From: Acetobacteraceae bacterium AT-5844
GTDB lineage: Bacteria; Pseudomonadota; Alphaproteobacteria; Acetobacterales; Acetobacteraceae
Assembly (NCBI GenBank): GCA_000245075.1
Contig: JH599919.1
Location: forward strand, 1 to 45,231
DNA: 45,231 bases
Direction of reading: 5' to 3'
Shown: piece by piece, positions 7,815-15,822 of the stretch
How positions within the stretch are numbered: position 1 is the first letter of the stretch
How the letters are laid out: every line of letters begins with the position of its first letter
The notes under the pieces: model-generated
Seen by the model: only the letters and a program-made list of their open reading frames with translations
What the model was told of the DNA's origin: nothing
Database searches by the model: none
Position numbers and translations under genes: made by a program

Positions 7815-8701
7815 GCGGGTTCCTTCACAGGCGGCGCATCGAAGGGGCGGCTCGGCCAGTCCCGATAGTTGAAGACGGCGCCCTCACGCCGCACCGTCTC
7901 GATGCGCGCAGGGTCGAGATCGGCGAATACCCATTGCGGCATGTCCAGCGCCCCACGCGCCAGGACGCCATCTTCCGGGAAGCCGCGGTCGATGGGGCCG
8001 AAGACGGCCGCGTAGCCACGATTTTCATCCAGCGCGGCGGACCAGGGCGCGATGCCGACCGTGGGGGTGATGGCGACGAAGCACTGGTTCTCCACCGCCC
8101 GAGCGGCGGCGCAGACGCGGACACGGTTGAAGCCGTGCATGCTGTCCGTGCAGGAGGGTGCGAGGATCAGCCAGGCGCCTGCCTCCACCTGCGCCCGCAC
8201 ATGCTTCGGGAACTCCGAATCATAGCAGACGGAAATGCCGATCAGCCCCCAGGGCGTGCGGAACACGCCGGGTGTGGCGCCGGCGGAGACGCCCCAGCGC
8301 TCCCGCTCGAACCGCGTCATGGCGTGCTTGTCCTGCGTGGCGACGCGGCCTTGCGGGTCGATCAACGGCGCACGGTTGCGGATCAGCCCATCCTCGTCCC
8401 GCACCGGCAACGTGCCGGGCAGCAGCCACAGCCCGGCGCGGCGGGCGGCGGCCCGCATCTCGGCCAGGATCTCCGGGGCCGCTTCCACCATGGCGGCCAA
8501 CTCGCCCGCCTCATCAGCGATGTTGGAGCCGGTGAGGCCGGCGCCCAGTTCCACACAGGCATATTCCGGCAGCACGGCAAGGTCGGCGCCTCCGGTCTTC
8601 GCCTCCGCCAGCCAGCGGTCCAGCTTGGCACCAAAGGCGGCGATGCTCTCCGGCCGCTCCACCGGGTATTGCAGCAGGGCAAGGCGCAGGGGGGCGGTCA
8701 T
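7811..8701 (-). CDS. Carbon-nitrogen hydrolase (nitrilase-fold amidase)
   Basis: The 296-residue protein has the nitrilase superfamily Glu-Lys-Cys triad in the expected order and spacing: E46 (LPEY), K125 (QDKHAM) and C159 (SVCYDSEFP). It should cleave or transfer an amide C-N bond through a Cys thioester in the cytoplasm; the substrate is not evident. It overlaps the upstream GNAT gene by 4 bp and lpxB downstream by 4 bp. GNAT and nitrilase domains occur fused in one protein in other bacteria, so the pair probably acts together. The ATG at 8701 lies inside the end of the GNAT frame, consistent with coupled translation. Confidence 0.9.
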   Translation of the reverse strand: MTAPLRLALLQYPVERPESIAAFGAKLDRWLAEAKTGGADLAVLPEYACVELGAGLTGSNIADEAGELAAMVEAAPEILAEMRAAARRAGLWLLPGTLPVRDEDGLIRNRAPLIDPQGRVATQDKHAMTRFERERWGVSAGATPGVFRTPWGLIGISVCYDSEFPKHVRAQVEAGAWLILAPSCTDSMHGFNRVRVCAAARAVENQCFVAITPTVGIAPWSAALDENRGYAAVFGPIDRGFPEDGVLARGALDMPQWVFADLDPARIETVRREGAVFNYRDWPSRPFDAPPVKEPA

Positions 8702-9288
8702 GGCAGGGTGCGTTCCCAGAAATCAAGGATATGGGGCGTTTCGTTCTCGGCGCCGATCTCGCGCCAGTCCAGTGTGCAGGTCAGGCCGGGGCAGGGGGCG
8801 TAACCCCGGTTGCGCCAGAAGGCGTCCAGTGGTGTGTAGCCGGCTGGCCTGCGCGGGTCCTGATCCGAGCGGCGGACGCCGCAGAAAGCAGTCCGGGGCA
8901 GGGCCAGGGCGCGCGCATGGGCCTCGCGCAGTTCGAAGAACCGCACGCCCGCACCCTGGCCGCGATAGGCGGGCAGCAGAACGCTTTCCCCGAAATAACA
9001 GTATTCCGCTGGGTTCCGCCCCGCCGCCGTGAATGCGTCGCGGACAGCCGCATGGGTTTCCGCCATCGGTTCGCAGGTCGCGGCCCCCACTGCGGTCTCG
9101 CCATCGAAGGCGATGATGGCCGCCGCGCCTTTGCCATCCGCATAGGTGCGGAGGTAGCGGGCCTCGTAAGCCTCATCGCCATCATAGAGATAGGGCCAGG
9201 CGCGGAAGACCGAGATGCGAAGCTTCGCCAGCGCTGGCAACAGAGGGTGCAGCGCGTCGCCGCGCAGGGTTTCGAAGCGGAGAGACAT
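8698..9288 (-). CDS. GNAT family N-acetyltransferase
   Basis: The 196-residue protein has the GNAT core, with the acetyl-CoA loop at about residues 106-112 (LLPAYRGQGAGVRF, the Q/RxxGxG/A motif) and an N-terminal region (LRISVFRAWPYLYDGD) typical of the GNAT domain partnered with carbon-nitrogen hydrolases. It should acetylate an amine, but the acceptor is unknown. It heads the GNAT-nitrilase-lpxB unit with 4-bp overlaps. No purine-rich ribosome binding site precedes the ATG at 9288, so the mRNA may be leaderless or start very close to it. Confidence 0.85.
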   Translation of the reverse strand: MSLRFETLRGDALHPLLPALAKLRISVFRAWPYLYDGDEAYEARYLRTYADGKGAAAIIAFDGETAVGAATCEPMAETHAAVRDAFTAAGRNPAEYCYFGESVLLPAYRGQGAGVRFFELREAHARALALPRTAFCGVRRSDQDPRRPAGYTPLDAFWRNRGYAPCPGLTCTLDWREIGAENETPHILDFWERTLP

Positions 9289-9416
9289 GGGCGGGAGGGA
9301 TACAGCGGATCGGGCGCCGGGGCGAGATCAGCGCGCGTGCAGAGGCGCCGCCGGAACAGTGCGGGTCGTGCAGGGCAGGTTCGGGGTCTTGCGATATCGG
9401 CCGCTACACAAAATGG

Positions 9417-9431
9417 ATTGTTAATGACAAT
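9417..9431. promoter_or_regulatory. AT-rich inverted repeat ahead of the sensor operon
   Basis: ATTGT-N5-ACAAT forms a perfect 5-bp inverted repeat in the 277-bp gap between the divergent GNAT and small membrane-protein genes. The gap is noticeably richer in A+T than its surroundings from about 9405 to 9540, as expected of a promoter region. The bound protein is unknown; the repeat is short and could be chance. Confidence 0.3.
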
Positions 9432-9565
9432 TGCGGGCAGACAATGGTGCCGGTTATGCTCCGCCACGCGTGACTGCGGTGATGTGGTGAAATATCATAG
9501 GGATCCTCACGTTTACTTAGAGAGGAAAGGCCCTGTTTCAGTAATAAGGCAAAGGGAGGGCTGAG

Positions 9566-9919
9566 ATGGAAGAGCCGACGCCACGCCTGCGGCACTTTCT
9601 TCCTGCCTTACTGCTGCTGGGTTTCAGCGCCTTTGCGACCTTCGCCGTAACCCTGGGCTCCCCGAAAGAGGGTAGCCAGATGGCCGTGATCGCACCGCCC
9701 TGGTACAGCATGGGGGAGACGGTTTCGCTCGTGGTCGCGGCAGGTGGCCGCATCGTGGAAACTGGTGGCTTCGGTAATGTCCTCGTCGCCTCTTCCGACG
9801 ATCCACGCTTCTCGTCGGAGCTGTACCAGGCTGGCGCATGGCTGGTGGTAGACCCGATTCGGCTACGGGGCTGCCTCGGGCTCGCCGCGTCGCCCACCCT
9901 CATGGAAGGCCGCGGCTGA
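9566..9919 (+). CDS. Small single-pass membrane protein coupled to the hybrid kinase
   Basis: The 117-residue protein has no family I recognise. Residues 1-10 are charged, 11-30 form one hydrophobic segment (LPALLLLGFSAFATFAVTL), and the remaining roughly 85 residues are soluble, with a conserved-looking MAVIAPPWYSMGETVSLV stretch and a single Cys near position 103. Topology suggests an inner-membrane anchor with a periplasmic domain, though a cleaved signal peptide is possible. A strong GGGAGGG precedes the ATG by about 5 bases. Its TGA overlaps the kinase ATG by one base (TGATG), a classic coupling arrangement, which points to a joint role such as a sensing or accessory subunit of the kinase. 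Confidence 0.75.
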   Translation: MEEPTPRLRHFLPALLLLGFSAFATFAVTLGSPKEGSQMAVIAPPWYSMGETVSLVVAAGGRIVETGGFGNVLVASSDDPRFSSELYQAGAWLVVDPIRLRGCLGLAASPTLMEGRG

Positions 9920-12702
9920 TGCAGGAGATTACACGTCTGCGTCAGCGCTTCGGTCGGTTCCTGGTGCTGCTGCTCTGGCTGCACCTGCCCGTCGTCGGAG
10001 TGGTAGCGTGGCTGACGCAGCATTCTCCATGGCCCGCCATGGCCATTGTCTTCGTGCTGGCGGGGTCTGTGCAGCTCTCATGGTGGTCTCAGGGCGCAGC
10101 TCCGGCGACGCGCTATCTCTCCGCCGTCGCGCTGATGGGGCAGCCCGCGCTGCTCGTCTATCTGCTGGCCGGCCACCGCTGGCAGATGGACATGCACATG
10201 TACTTCTTCGCCACGCTGGCACTGCTCATCGCCTGGTGTGACTGGCGGGCGCTGGTCGTGGCGGCGGTGAGCATCACGCTGCACCATCTCATCCTGAATT
10301 TCGCCTTTCCTTCCCTGATCTTCGCCCATGGCGCCGATCTGGAGCGCGTGTGCCTGCACGCGGCCATCGTGGCCTTCCAGACGGCCGTGCTGATCTGGCT
10401 GAGCCGGACGCTGGTCGGCAGCTTCACGCGGATCGAAGCGATGTCGGCCGAGATCATGGCGCGGACGCGGGAGGCCATGGCGGCGAATGATGCCAAGAGC
10501 ATGTTCCTCGCCAATATGAGCCATGAGATCCGGACGCCGATGAATGCCATCCTCGGCTTCTCCCATCTGGCACTCCGGACCGAGCTGACCCCGCCGCAGC
10601 GCAACTATCTGGTCAAGATCAAGACCGCGAGCAGCAATCTCCTCTCGCTCCTCAACGACATCCTGGACTTCTCGAAGATCGAGGCCGGAAAGCTGGTGCT
10701 GGAGAAAGCGGATTTCGGGCTGCGTCCGGCGCTGGACAGCACCATCAGCATCGCCTCCCTCCGGGCGCAGGAGAAGGGTATCGCGCTGAATGTGGCGATC
10801 GCGCCGGAAGTGCCGGAGGTGGTGGCCGGCGACGCGCTGCGGCTCAACCAGGTGCTGCTCAACATCCTCAGCAATGCGCTGAAGTTCACCGAGAAGGGTT
10901 CGGTCGATCTGGAGGTCCGCGTACGGGAACAGCGGGGGAATGATCTGCTGCTGGAATTCCGCGTCCGCGACAGTGGCATCGGCATGTCGGCGCAGCAGCA
11001 GGAATGTATTTTTCATTCCTTCTCCCAAGCCGATGCATCGACCACAAGAAGGTTTGGGGGCACCGGGCTCGGCCTTGCCATCAGCAAGCAACTCGTGGCG
11101 CTGATGGGCGGCACCCTCTCGGTGGAGAGCGAGCTGGGCAAGGGTAGCACCTTCACCTTTACGGTCGCCATGCAGTGTGGCGACGGCGAGGCCGCGGTCC
11201 GCCGCCTGCAGGTAGAGGTGCTGCGCAGGTTGCGGGTCCTGGTCGTGGATGACAATGCGGGCTCGCGCGAGATCCTGCAGGCCACCTTCGGCGCCTGGGG
11301 CATACAGGTCGATCTCGCTGCGTCGGGCCGCGAAGCCATCGGCGCGCTGGAGGCCGAGGCAATGCGGGGCCGTCCCTACGATCTGGTGGTGATGGACTGG
11401 CGGATGCCCGGCATGGACGGCGTCGAGGCCGCTATTGCCATCCGGCGTGACGCCAGACTTCCGCATATTCCCGTCATGCTGATGGTCAGCGCCTATGGAC
11501 GCGAGGAGGTCATGAAGGCGGCGGAAGGGGCCGGCATTTCCGCCTGTTTGGTCAAGCCGGTCGATCCGGGGCTGCTGCTGGAGACGCTGACTCGGCTGTT
11601 CGACCAGGAGCCACCGCCCGTGGTCACGCCCGCGCGGATCGCGGCAGTGGCGGAGCTTGACGCGGCGCCGGCGCGGCTGCGCGGGCGGCATGTGCTGCTG
11701 GTGGAGGATAACGAGATCAACCGTGAGCTGGCGACCGAGATCCTGACGGATGCCGGGCTCCTGGTGGATACGGCGGAAAATGGCCGGGTGGCCTGTGAAA
11801 AAGTGCTCAGCGGCCGACAGCCATACGCCGCGGTGCTGATGGATGTGCAGATGCCGGAGATGGATGGCTGCGAGGCCACGGCCAGGATCCGGGAGACGTA
11901 TTCCGCGGTGCAGCTCCCCATCATCGCCATGACGGCGCATGCCTTTGAGGCGGAGCGCCAGCGCTGCCTGCAAGCGGGGATGAATGATCATATCCCGAAG
12001 CCGGTTGACCCGGCCGTGCTGCTGCAGACGTTGGACCAGTGGGTCGCCGCCGCGCCGGCCCCGGTAGCGTCCTTGCCTGCGTTTTCGGATGAATTGCCGG
12101 AGAATCTGGCGCATTTCGACCTGCAGGCAGCGCTGCGGCGCGTGAAAGGCAAGCGCAGCCTGTTGCGGAGGCTCATTCTCGACTTCGGCACCAAATACGC
12201 CTCCGCCGTCGCCGACCTTCGCACGACGGTCGCGCGGGGTGAGTTCGCCCATGCCCGGGCACTGGCGCATACCCTCAGGGGCGTGGCCGGCTCGCTTGAG
12301 CTTCGCGAGGTCATGGAAGCGGCCCGCCAGACCGAGGATGCCCTGGCCCAACAGCAGCTGGATGCCGTGCCCGCCTGTCTGGACCGGCTGGAGCATGCGC
12401 TGGTGCCGGCCCTGGCCACGATCGAGGCCTTGCGGCAGATGCAACCGGCCGCGCCGCCGCCGGGCAGCGAGACCTCCGCCACTCTTGCCGCGGAGCCGCT
12501 GCTGGCCCAGCTGCGGCAACGGCTGGAGTTGCGCACCCTCTCCGCCTGGCAGACTTTCGATGAGCTGAGCAAGGTGATGCCTGCCGATGTCCCCGGCATG
12601 GCCGCGCTGGCAGAGGCCCTCACACGCCTCGACTACGCCACAGCCGCAGCGATTTTGGACAGCATGATGGACGCACAGCGCCTCGGTGAGGGGGTCAAGT
12701 GA
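9919..12702 (+). CDS. Hybrid sensor histidine kinase with two receivers and Hpt
   Basis: The 927-residue protein begins with a membrane sensor of about six hydrophobic segments (residues 12-175) containing His93 (MDMHMYFF), His122-His123 (LHHL) and His147 inside or near helices. HisKA follows, with phospho-acceptor His202 (NMSHEIRTPMN), then a HATPase_c domain with N box (NILSNALKFTEKG), G1 (DSGIGM) and G2 (GTGLGL). Two receiver domains come next, phospho-acceptors Asp493 and Asp642, and an Hpt domain with His784 (AHTLRG). Together these form a complete internal phosphorelay, but no separate DNA-binding response regulator is adjacent, so the output partner is elsewhere. The sensor resembles those on some alphaproteobacterial chemoreceptors. 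The ATG at 9919 overlaps the upstream stop; the open frame upstream of it is the small protein's shadow. Confidence 0.93.
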   Translation: MQEITRLRQRFGRFLVLLLWLHLPVVGVVAWLTQHSPWPAMAIVFVLAGSVQLSWWSQGAAPATRYLSAVALMGQPALLVYLLAGHRWQMDMHMYFFATLALLIAWCDWRALVVAAVSITLHHLILNFAFPSLIFAHGADLERVCLHAAIVAFQTAVLIWLSRTLVGSFTRIEAMSAEIMARTREAMAANDAKSMFLANMSHEIRTPMNAILGFSHLALRTELTPPQRNYLVKIKTASSNLLSLLNDILDFSKIEAGKLVLEKADFGLRPALDSTISIASLRAQEKGIALNVAIAPEVPEVVAGDALRLNQVLLNILSNALKFTEKGSVDLEVRVREQRGNDLLLEFRVRDSGIGMSAQQQECIFHSFSQADASTTRRFGGTGLGLAISKQLVALMGGTLSVESELGKGSTFTFTVAMQCGDGEAAVRRLQVEVLRRLRVLVVDDNAGSREILQATFGAWGIQVDLAASGREAIGALEAEAMRGRPYDLVVMDWRMPGMDGVEAAIAIRRDARLPHIPVMLMVSAYGREEVMKAAEGAGISACLVKPVDPGLLLETLTRLFDQEPPPVVTPARIAAVAELDAAPARLRGRHVLLVEDNEINRELATEILTDAGLLVDTAENGRVACEKVLSGRQPYAAVLMDVQMPEMDGCEATARIRETYSAVQLPIIAMTAHAFEAERQRCLQAGMNDHIPKPVDPAVLLQTLDQWVAAAPAPVASLPAFSDELPENLAHFDLQAALRRVKGKRSLLRRLILDFGTKYASAVADLRTTVARGEFAHARALAHTLRGVAGSLELREVMEAARQTEDALAQQQLDAVPACLDRLEHALVPALATIEALRQMQPAAPPPGSETSATLAAEPLLAQLRQRLELRTLSAWQTFDELSKVMPADVPGMAALAEALTRLDYATAAAILDSMMDAQRLGEGVK

Positions 12703-12975
12703 GCCTTCCTTGCCGAAGGTAGAGGCTGCGACAGTGGATTGCTCCGGTAAGCCGAGTGCCCGCTGCCGGGAATGGCGAAGGCTGAGACTGACGGTATCTG
12801 GACCGGTTTGCTTTCGAGATACCTGAAAGCACATCTCTTCCAGAGACGCCGACGAATATTAGTTTGAAAATCGAAACAATAACGGCTCTGATGGCGCGCC
12901 GGACGTCATCCCTTCGAGCTGGGCGACCTACGCCGCTCCAGGGTATCGGCGAGATGCATAGCTCGGAGCAACCGC
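12703..12975. other. 273-bp gap between kinase and MFS genes
   Basis: I find no convincing gene here. A modest A+T-rich patch at about 12855-12885 (TTGAAAATCGAAACAATAA) could hold the promoter of the downstream MFS gene, but no hexamer pair with proper spacing stands out. No strong terminator hairpin is visible after the kinase. Confidence 0.4.
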
Positions 12976-14145
12976 ATGCCGCCTCACTGGCAGGCCCTCA
13001 CGGTGCTGACGGCCGCCCGCACGAGCATGGGGTTCCAGTTCCAGTCCATCGCCTCGGTTTCGCCTGACCTAGTCACGCAACTCGGCCTGTCCTACGCCGA
13101 TCTCGGAACTCTCATCGGTCTCTATTTTCTGCCGGGCCTCGCGCTGGCCCTCCCGGGCGGAATGCTGGGCCACCGCTTTGGTGACAAGCGCGTCGTCATC
13201 TGCGGCCTTCTCCTGATGTTCGCTGGCGGGCTCATAACGGCCTTGGCCTGGGATTTCCCCTCTCTCGCGGCAGGCCGGTTGCTCTCAGGGGTAGGCGGCG
13301 TGTTGCTGAACGTCCTCATGGCGAAAATGATGACAGACTGGTTTGCCGGCCGGGGCGAGATCGTTCTGGCGATGGCCGTGTTCGTGAATTCCTTTCCCAT
13401 AGGAATGGGCCTCGCCACCATCTCACTGGGCACGCTGGCAAGCGCTGTTGGCTGGAGCGCTTCGCTCGCGGCCACCGCCGCTGCGGCGCTCGTGGCGCTG
13501 CTCCTTCTTGGGACATACAAGCAGCATCCAAACGACGGTGCCGGCGTGGTGGCCCGCGAGAAGATCTCCAACCGCGAAGCACGGTTGGTATGTCTTGCCG
13601 GAATCATCTGGGGGCTTTTCAACGGCGCCATCTCGGTCATGTTCGGCTTTGCCCCGATTTTTCTTGTCGGCGAAGGCCATAGCGCCGCCCAGGCTGGCCT
13701 GCTCGCGGGTATCGCCATCTGGCTCTCGGCAGTCTCTGTCCAGATAGGAGGCTTTCTTGGACAGGCCTGGAGCCGGCCCACCACGCTCATGGCCATCGGC
13801 GCATTGGGCTGGGCCGCGGGCCTTGCCGTGCTGGCCGCCGGCGCGGGGTTTTCCGGCGCGGCTCTCATCGGCTCCGGGTTGCTGATGGGCCTGCCTGTCG
13901 GGGTCATCATGGCGATGCCCGCGCGCGTATTGCGCCCGGAAAGCCGGGCTGTCGGCATGGGGCTGTTCTACACCTGCCTCTACCTTGGCCACAGCCTGAT
14001 GCCGGCAGCGGCCGGGTGGTTGCGGGACGTGACGGGCAGTGCCGCACCGCCACTGCTCATCACGTCACTGCTCGTGGCGGGAATGCTGCCGCTTTATGCG
14101 CTGTTTCAGGTCGCCCAGCGCCGCGCCGCCGCGCCGGCAGCATGA
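12976..14145 (+). CDS. MFS transporter, CynX/NimT-like
   Basis: The 389-residue protein has twelve hydrophobic segments. The GGMLGHRFGDKR loop between TM2 and TM3 is the MFS signature, and the fold pattern resembles the CynX/NimT (cyanate/2-nitroimidazole) branch. Substrate is unknown. GGAG sits 8 bases before the ATG at 12976. It converges on the solute-binding protein gene at 14180 with only 34 bp between, so there is no room for a large terminator. Base composition is slightly less GC-extreme than its neighbours. Confidence 0.85.
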   Translation: MPPHWQALTVLTAARTSMGFQFQSIASVSPDLVTQLGLSYADLGTLIGLYFLPGLALALPGGMLGHRFGDKRVVICGLLLMFAGGLITALAWDFPSLAAGRLLSGVGGVLLNVLMAKMMTDWFAGRGEIVLAMAVFVNSFPIGMGLATISLGTLASAVGWSASLAATAAAALVALLLLGTYKQHPNDGAGVVAREKISNREARLVCLAGIIWGLFNGAISVMFGFAPIFLVGEGHSAAQAGLLAGIAIWLSAVSVQIGGFLGQAWSRPTTLMAIGALGWAAGLAVLAAGAGFSGAALIGSGLLMGLPVGVIMAMPARVLRPESRAVGMGLFYTCLYLGHSLMPAAAGWLRDVTGSAAPPLLITSLLVAGMLPLYALFQVAQRRAAAPAA

Positions 14146-14179
14146 GAGGCCCAAGGCGGTTTCGGCTCCGTCGCGCTCC

Positions 14180-15778
14180 TCAGGCCTTTTCCATGTTCCA
14201 GAAGAACTGGACCGGGGAAAGCACCATGCCCTTCAGGCTGCTGCGATAGGCCATGGGCTGCTCGATGAGCCCGGCCGGGGCGTAGGGCACCGTTTCGAAG
14301 GCCCGGCGCTCGATCTGCGCGGCCAGTTCCTTCTGCTTCGTGGCATCGGCGGTGGCGATCCACTGGTCGCGCAGGCCCTCCAGCGTCGGGTCATCCGGCC
14401 AGCCGAACCAGGCGGTGGCGCCGTTGCTGCGGATCAGCGGATGCAGCGCGGGGTTCAGCACATCGGCACCGGACCATAGCGTGTGGAATACGGACCAGCC
14501 CCCGGCATCCGGCAGGCCGCGATTGCTGCGGCGGCCGATGAAGCTGGCCCAGTCCGTGGAAATCAGCTCGGCATTCATGCCGAGATTCTTCAACAGCTCC
14601 TGCGTGACCAGGGACTGGTTGTAAGCGATCGGCTGATCGGCGGGTGCCAGCAGCACGACCTTTTCGTTGTTGTAGCCCGCTTCCTTCAGCATGGCCTTTG
14701 CGCGCTCCAGATCCGCGCGCATCGCCTCCTGCCCGCCGGCACCGGTGGACATGGGAGAGCCGGGGGTGAAGAAGGTCTTGGCCTCACGATAATAGGCCGG
14801 GCTGCCGACCACGGCCTGCATGTAGTCTTCCTGCTTCATCGCCATCAGTACCGCGCGGCGGATGCCGGGGTTATTGAAGGGCGGCTGCGTCTGGTTGAAG
14901 CGCATCAGCAGGATGAGGCCGAGCGGCACGTTCTGGATGGTGATGTTGCGGTCCCGCTTCAGCACCGGCAGCAGATCAACGGGCGGCTGCTCGTACCAAT
15001 CGACCTCGCCCTGCACCAGCGCGCCGACAGCGGCGGCGGGCTCCGTCAGCGCCAGCCATTCGATGCGGTCGATTTTCGCGACCTTGCCGCCGGCGGCCCA
15101 GGAAGGCGCTTCCTCGCGCGGCCTGTATTTGTCGAAGCGGGTGTAGATGGCGTTCTGGCCAGGCACCCATTCACGGCTCTGGAACTGCCAGGGGCCGGAG
15201 CCGATGGGGTCTGAAATGGGCTTGGAGGCATCGGTCTGTGCCACACGCTCCGGCATGATGAACGGTACGTTGGAGGAGAGCTTGCCCAGCGCGTCCGGCA
15301 GCAGCGGGAAGGGCTTTTTCAGGCTGATGCTGAAGGTGCGCGCATCGTCGGCGGAATAGCCTTCGACGAAAGTGGCGAAGGTCTGGCCGAAAGCGTCGCG
15401 CTGGGACCAGCGCTTGATGGAGGCAATACAATCCTGCCCCCGCACCGGCTGGCCATCATGGAAGACCAGCCCGTCACGCAGGTGGAAGGTCCATTTCAGC
15501 CCGTCCGGCGCGGTCTGCCACTCGCTCACCATCTGCGGCTTGATCTGGAAGTTCGCATCCGTGGCGAACAGGGTGTCGTAGATCAGATAGCCATGGTTAC
15601 GGATGACGTAGCTGGTGGCGACGATCGGATCGAGCGACGGTAGCGGCGTGGAGGGGATGAAGCGCAGCGTGGCGCGATTGCCACCTTGCGCGTGCGCGAA
15701 ATGCGGGCGGGCGAGGGCGGTGGAGGCCAGTGCGGCACCGCCGGCCAGCAGGGTGCGCCGGTTGAGAGAAAGACTCAT
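14180..15778 (-). CDS. ABC transporter substrate-binding protein, family 5, Tat-exported
   Basis: The 532-residue protein has a twin-arginine-type signal at the N-terminus (NRRTLLAGGAALASTALA, residues 6-23) and the SBP_bac_5 fold: IVATSYVIRNHGYLIYDTL, the GSGPWQF motif and the NNPGIRRAVLMAM segment are typical of oligopeptide/nickel/opine-type binding proteins. It should bind its ligand in the periplasm. The cognate permease and ATPase genes are absent on both sides, so it must share a transporter encoded elsewhere or have been separated from it. It lies 44 bp downstream of the DapA-family gene on the same strand, so ligand and lyase substrate may belong to one pathway. GGAG about 10 bases upstream supports the start at 15778; the longer upstream open frame is a shadow of the DapA-family gene. 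Confidence 0.9.
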   Translation of the reverse strand: MSLSLNRRTLLAGGAALASTALARPHFAHAQGGNRATLRFIPSTPLPSLDPIVATSYVIRNHGYLIYDTLFATDANFQIKPQMVSEWQTAPDGLKWTFHLRDGLVFHDGQPVRGQDCIASIKRWSQRDAFGQTFATFVEGYSADDARTFSISLKKPFPLLPDALGKLSSNVPFIMPERVAQTDASKPISDPIGSGPWQFQSREWVPGQNAIYTRFDKYRPREEAPSWAAGGKVAKIDRIEWLALTEPAAAVGALVQGEVDWYEQPPVDLLPVLKRDRNITIQNVPLGLILLMRFNQTQPPFNNPGIRRAVLMAMKQEDYMQAVVGSPAYYREAKTFFTPGSPMSTGAGGQEAMRADLERAKAMLKEAGYNNEKVVLLAPADQPIAYNQSLVTQELLKNLGMNAELISTDWASFIGRRSNRGLPDAGGWSVFHTLWSGADVLNPALHPLIRSNGATAWFGWPDDPTLEGLRDQWIATADATKQKELAAQIERRAFETVPYAPAGLIEQPMAYRSSLKGMVLSPVQFFWNMEKA

Positions 15779-15822
15779 GGGCGAAAACTCCAGCTTGGGG
15801 GCCGGCGGTGCGGCCGTGATGG

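Noticed and set aside
10078-12834. A 918-codon minus-strand open frame across the hybrid kinase
   Set aside because: It is antisense to the kinase, is dominated by Arg, Gln, His and Gly, and shows no domain; a GC-bias shadow.
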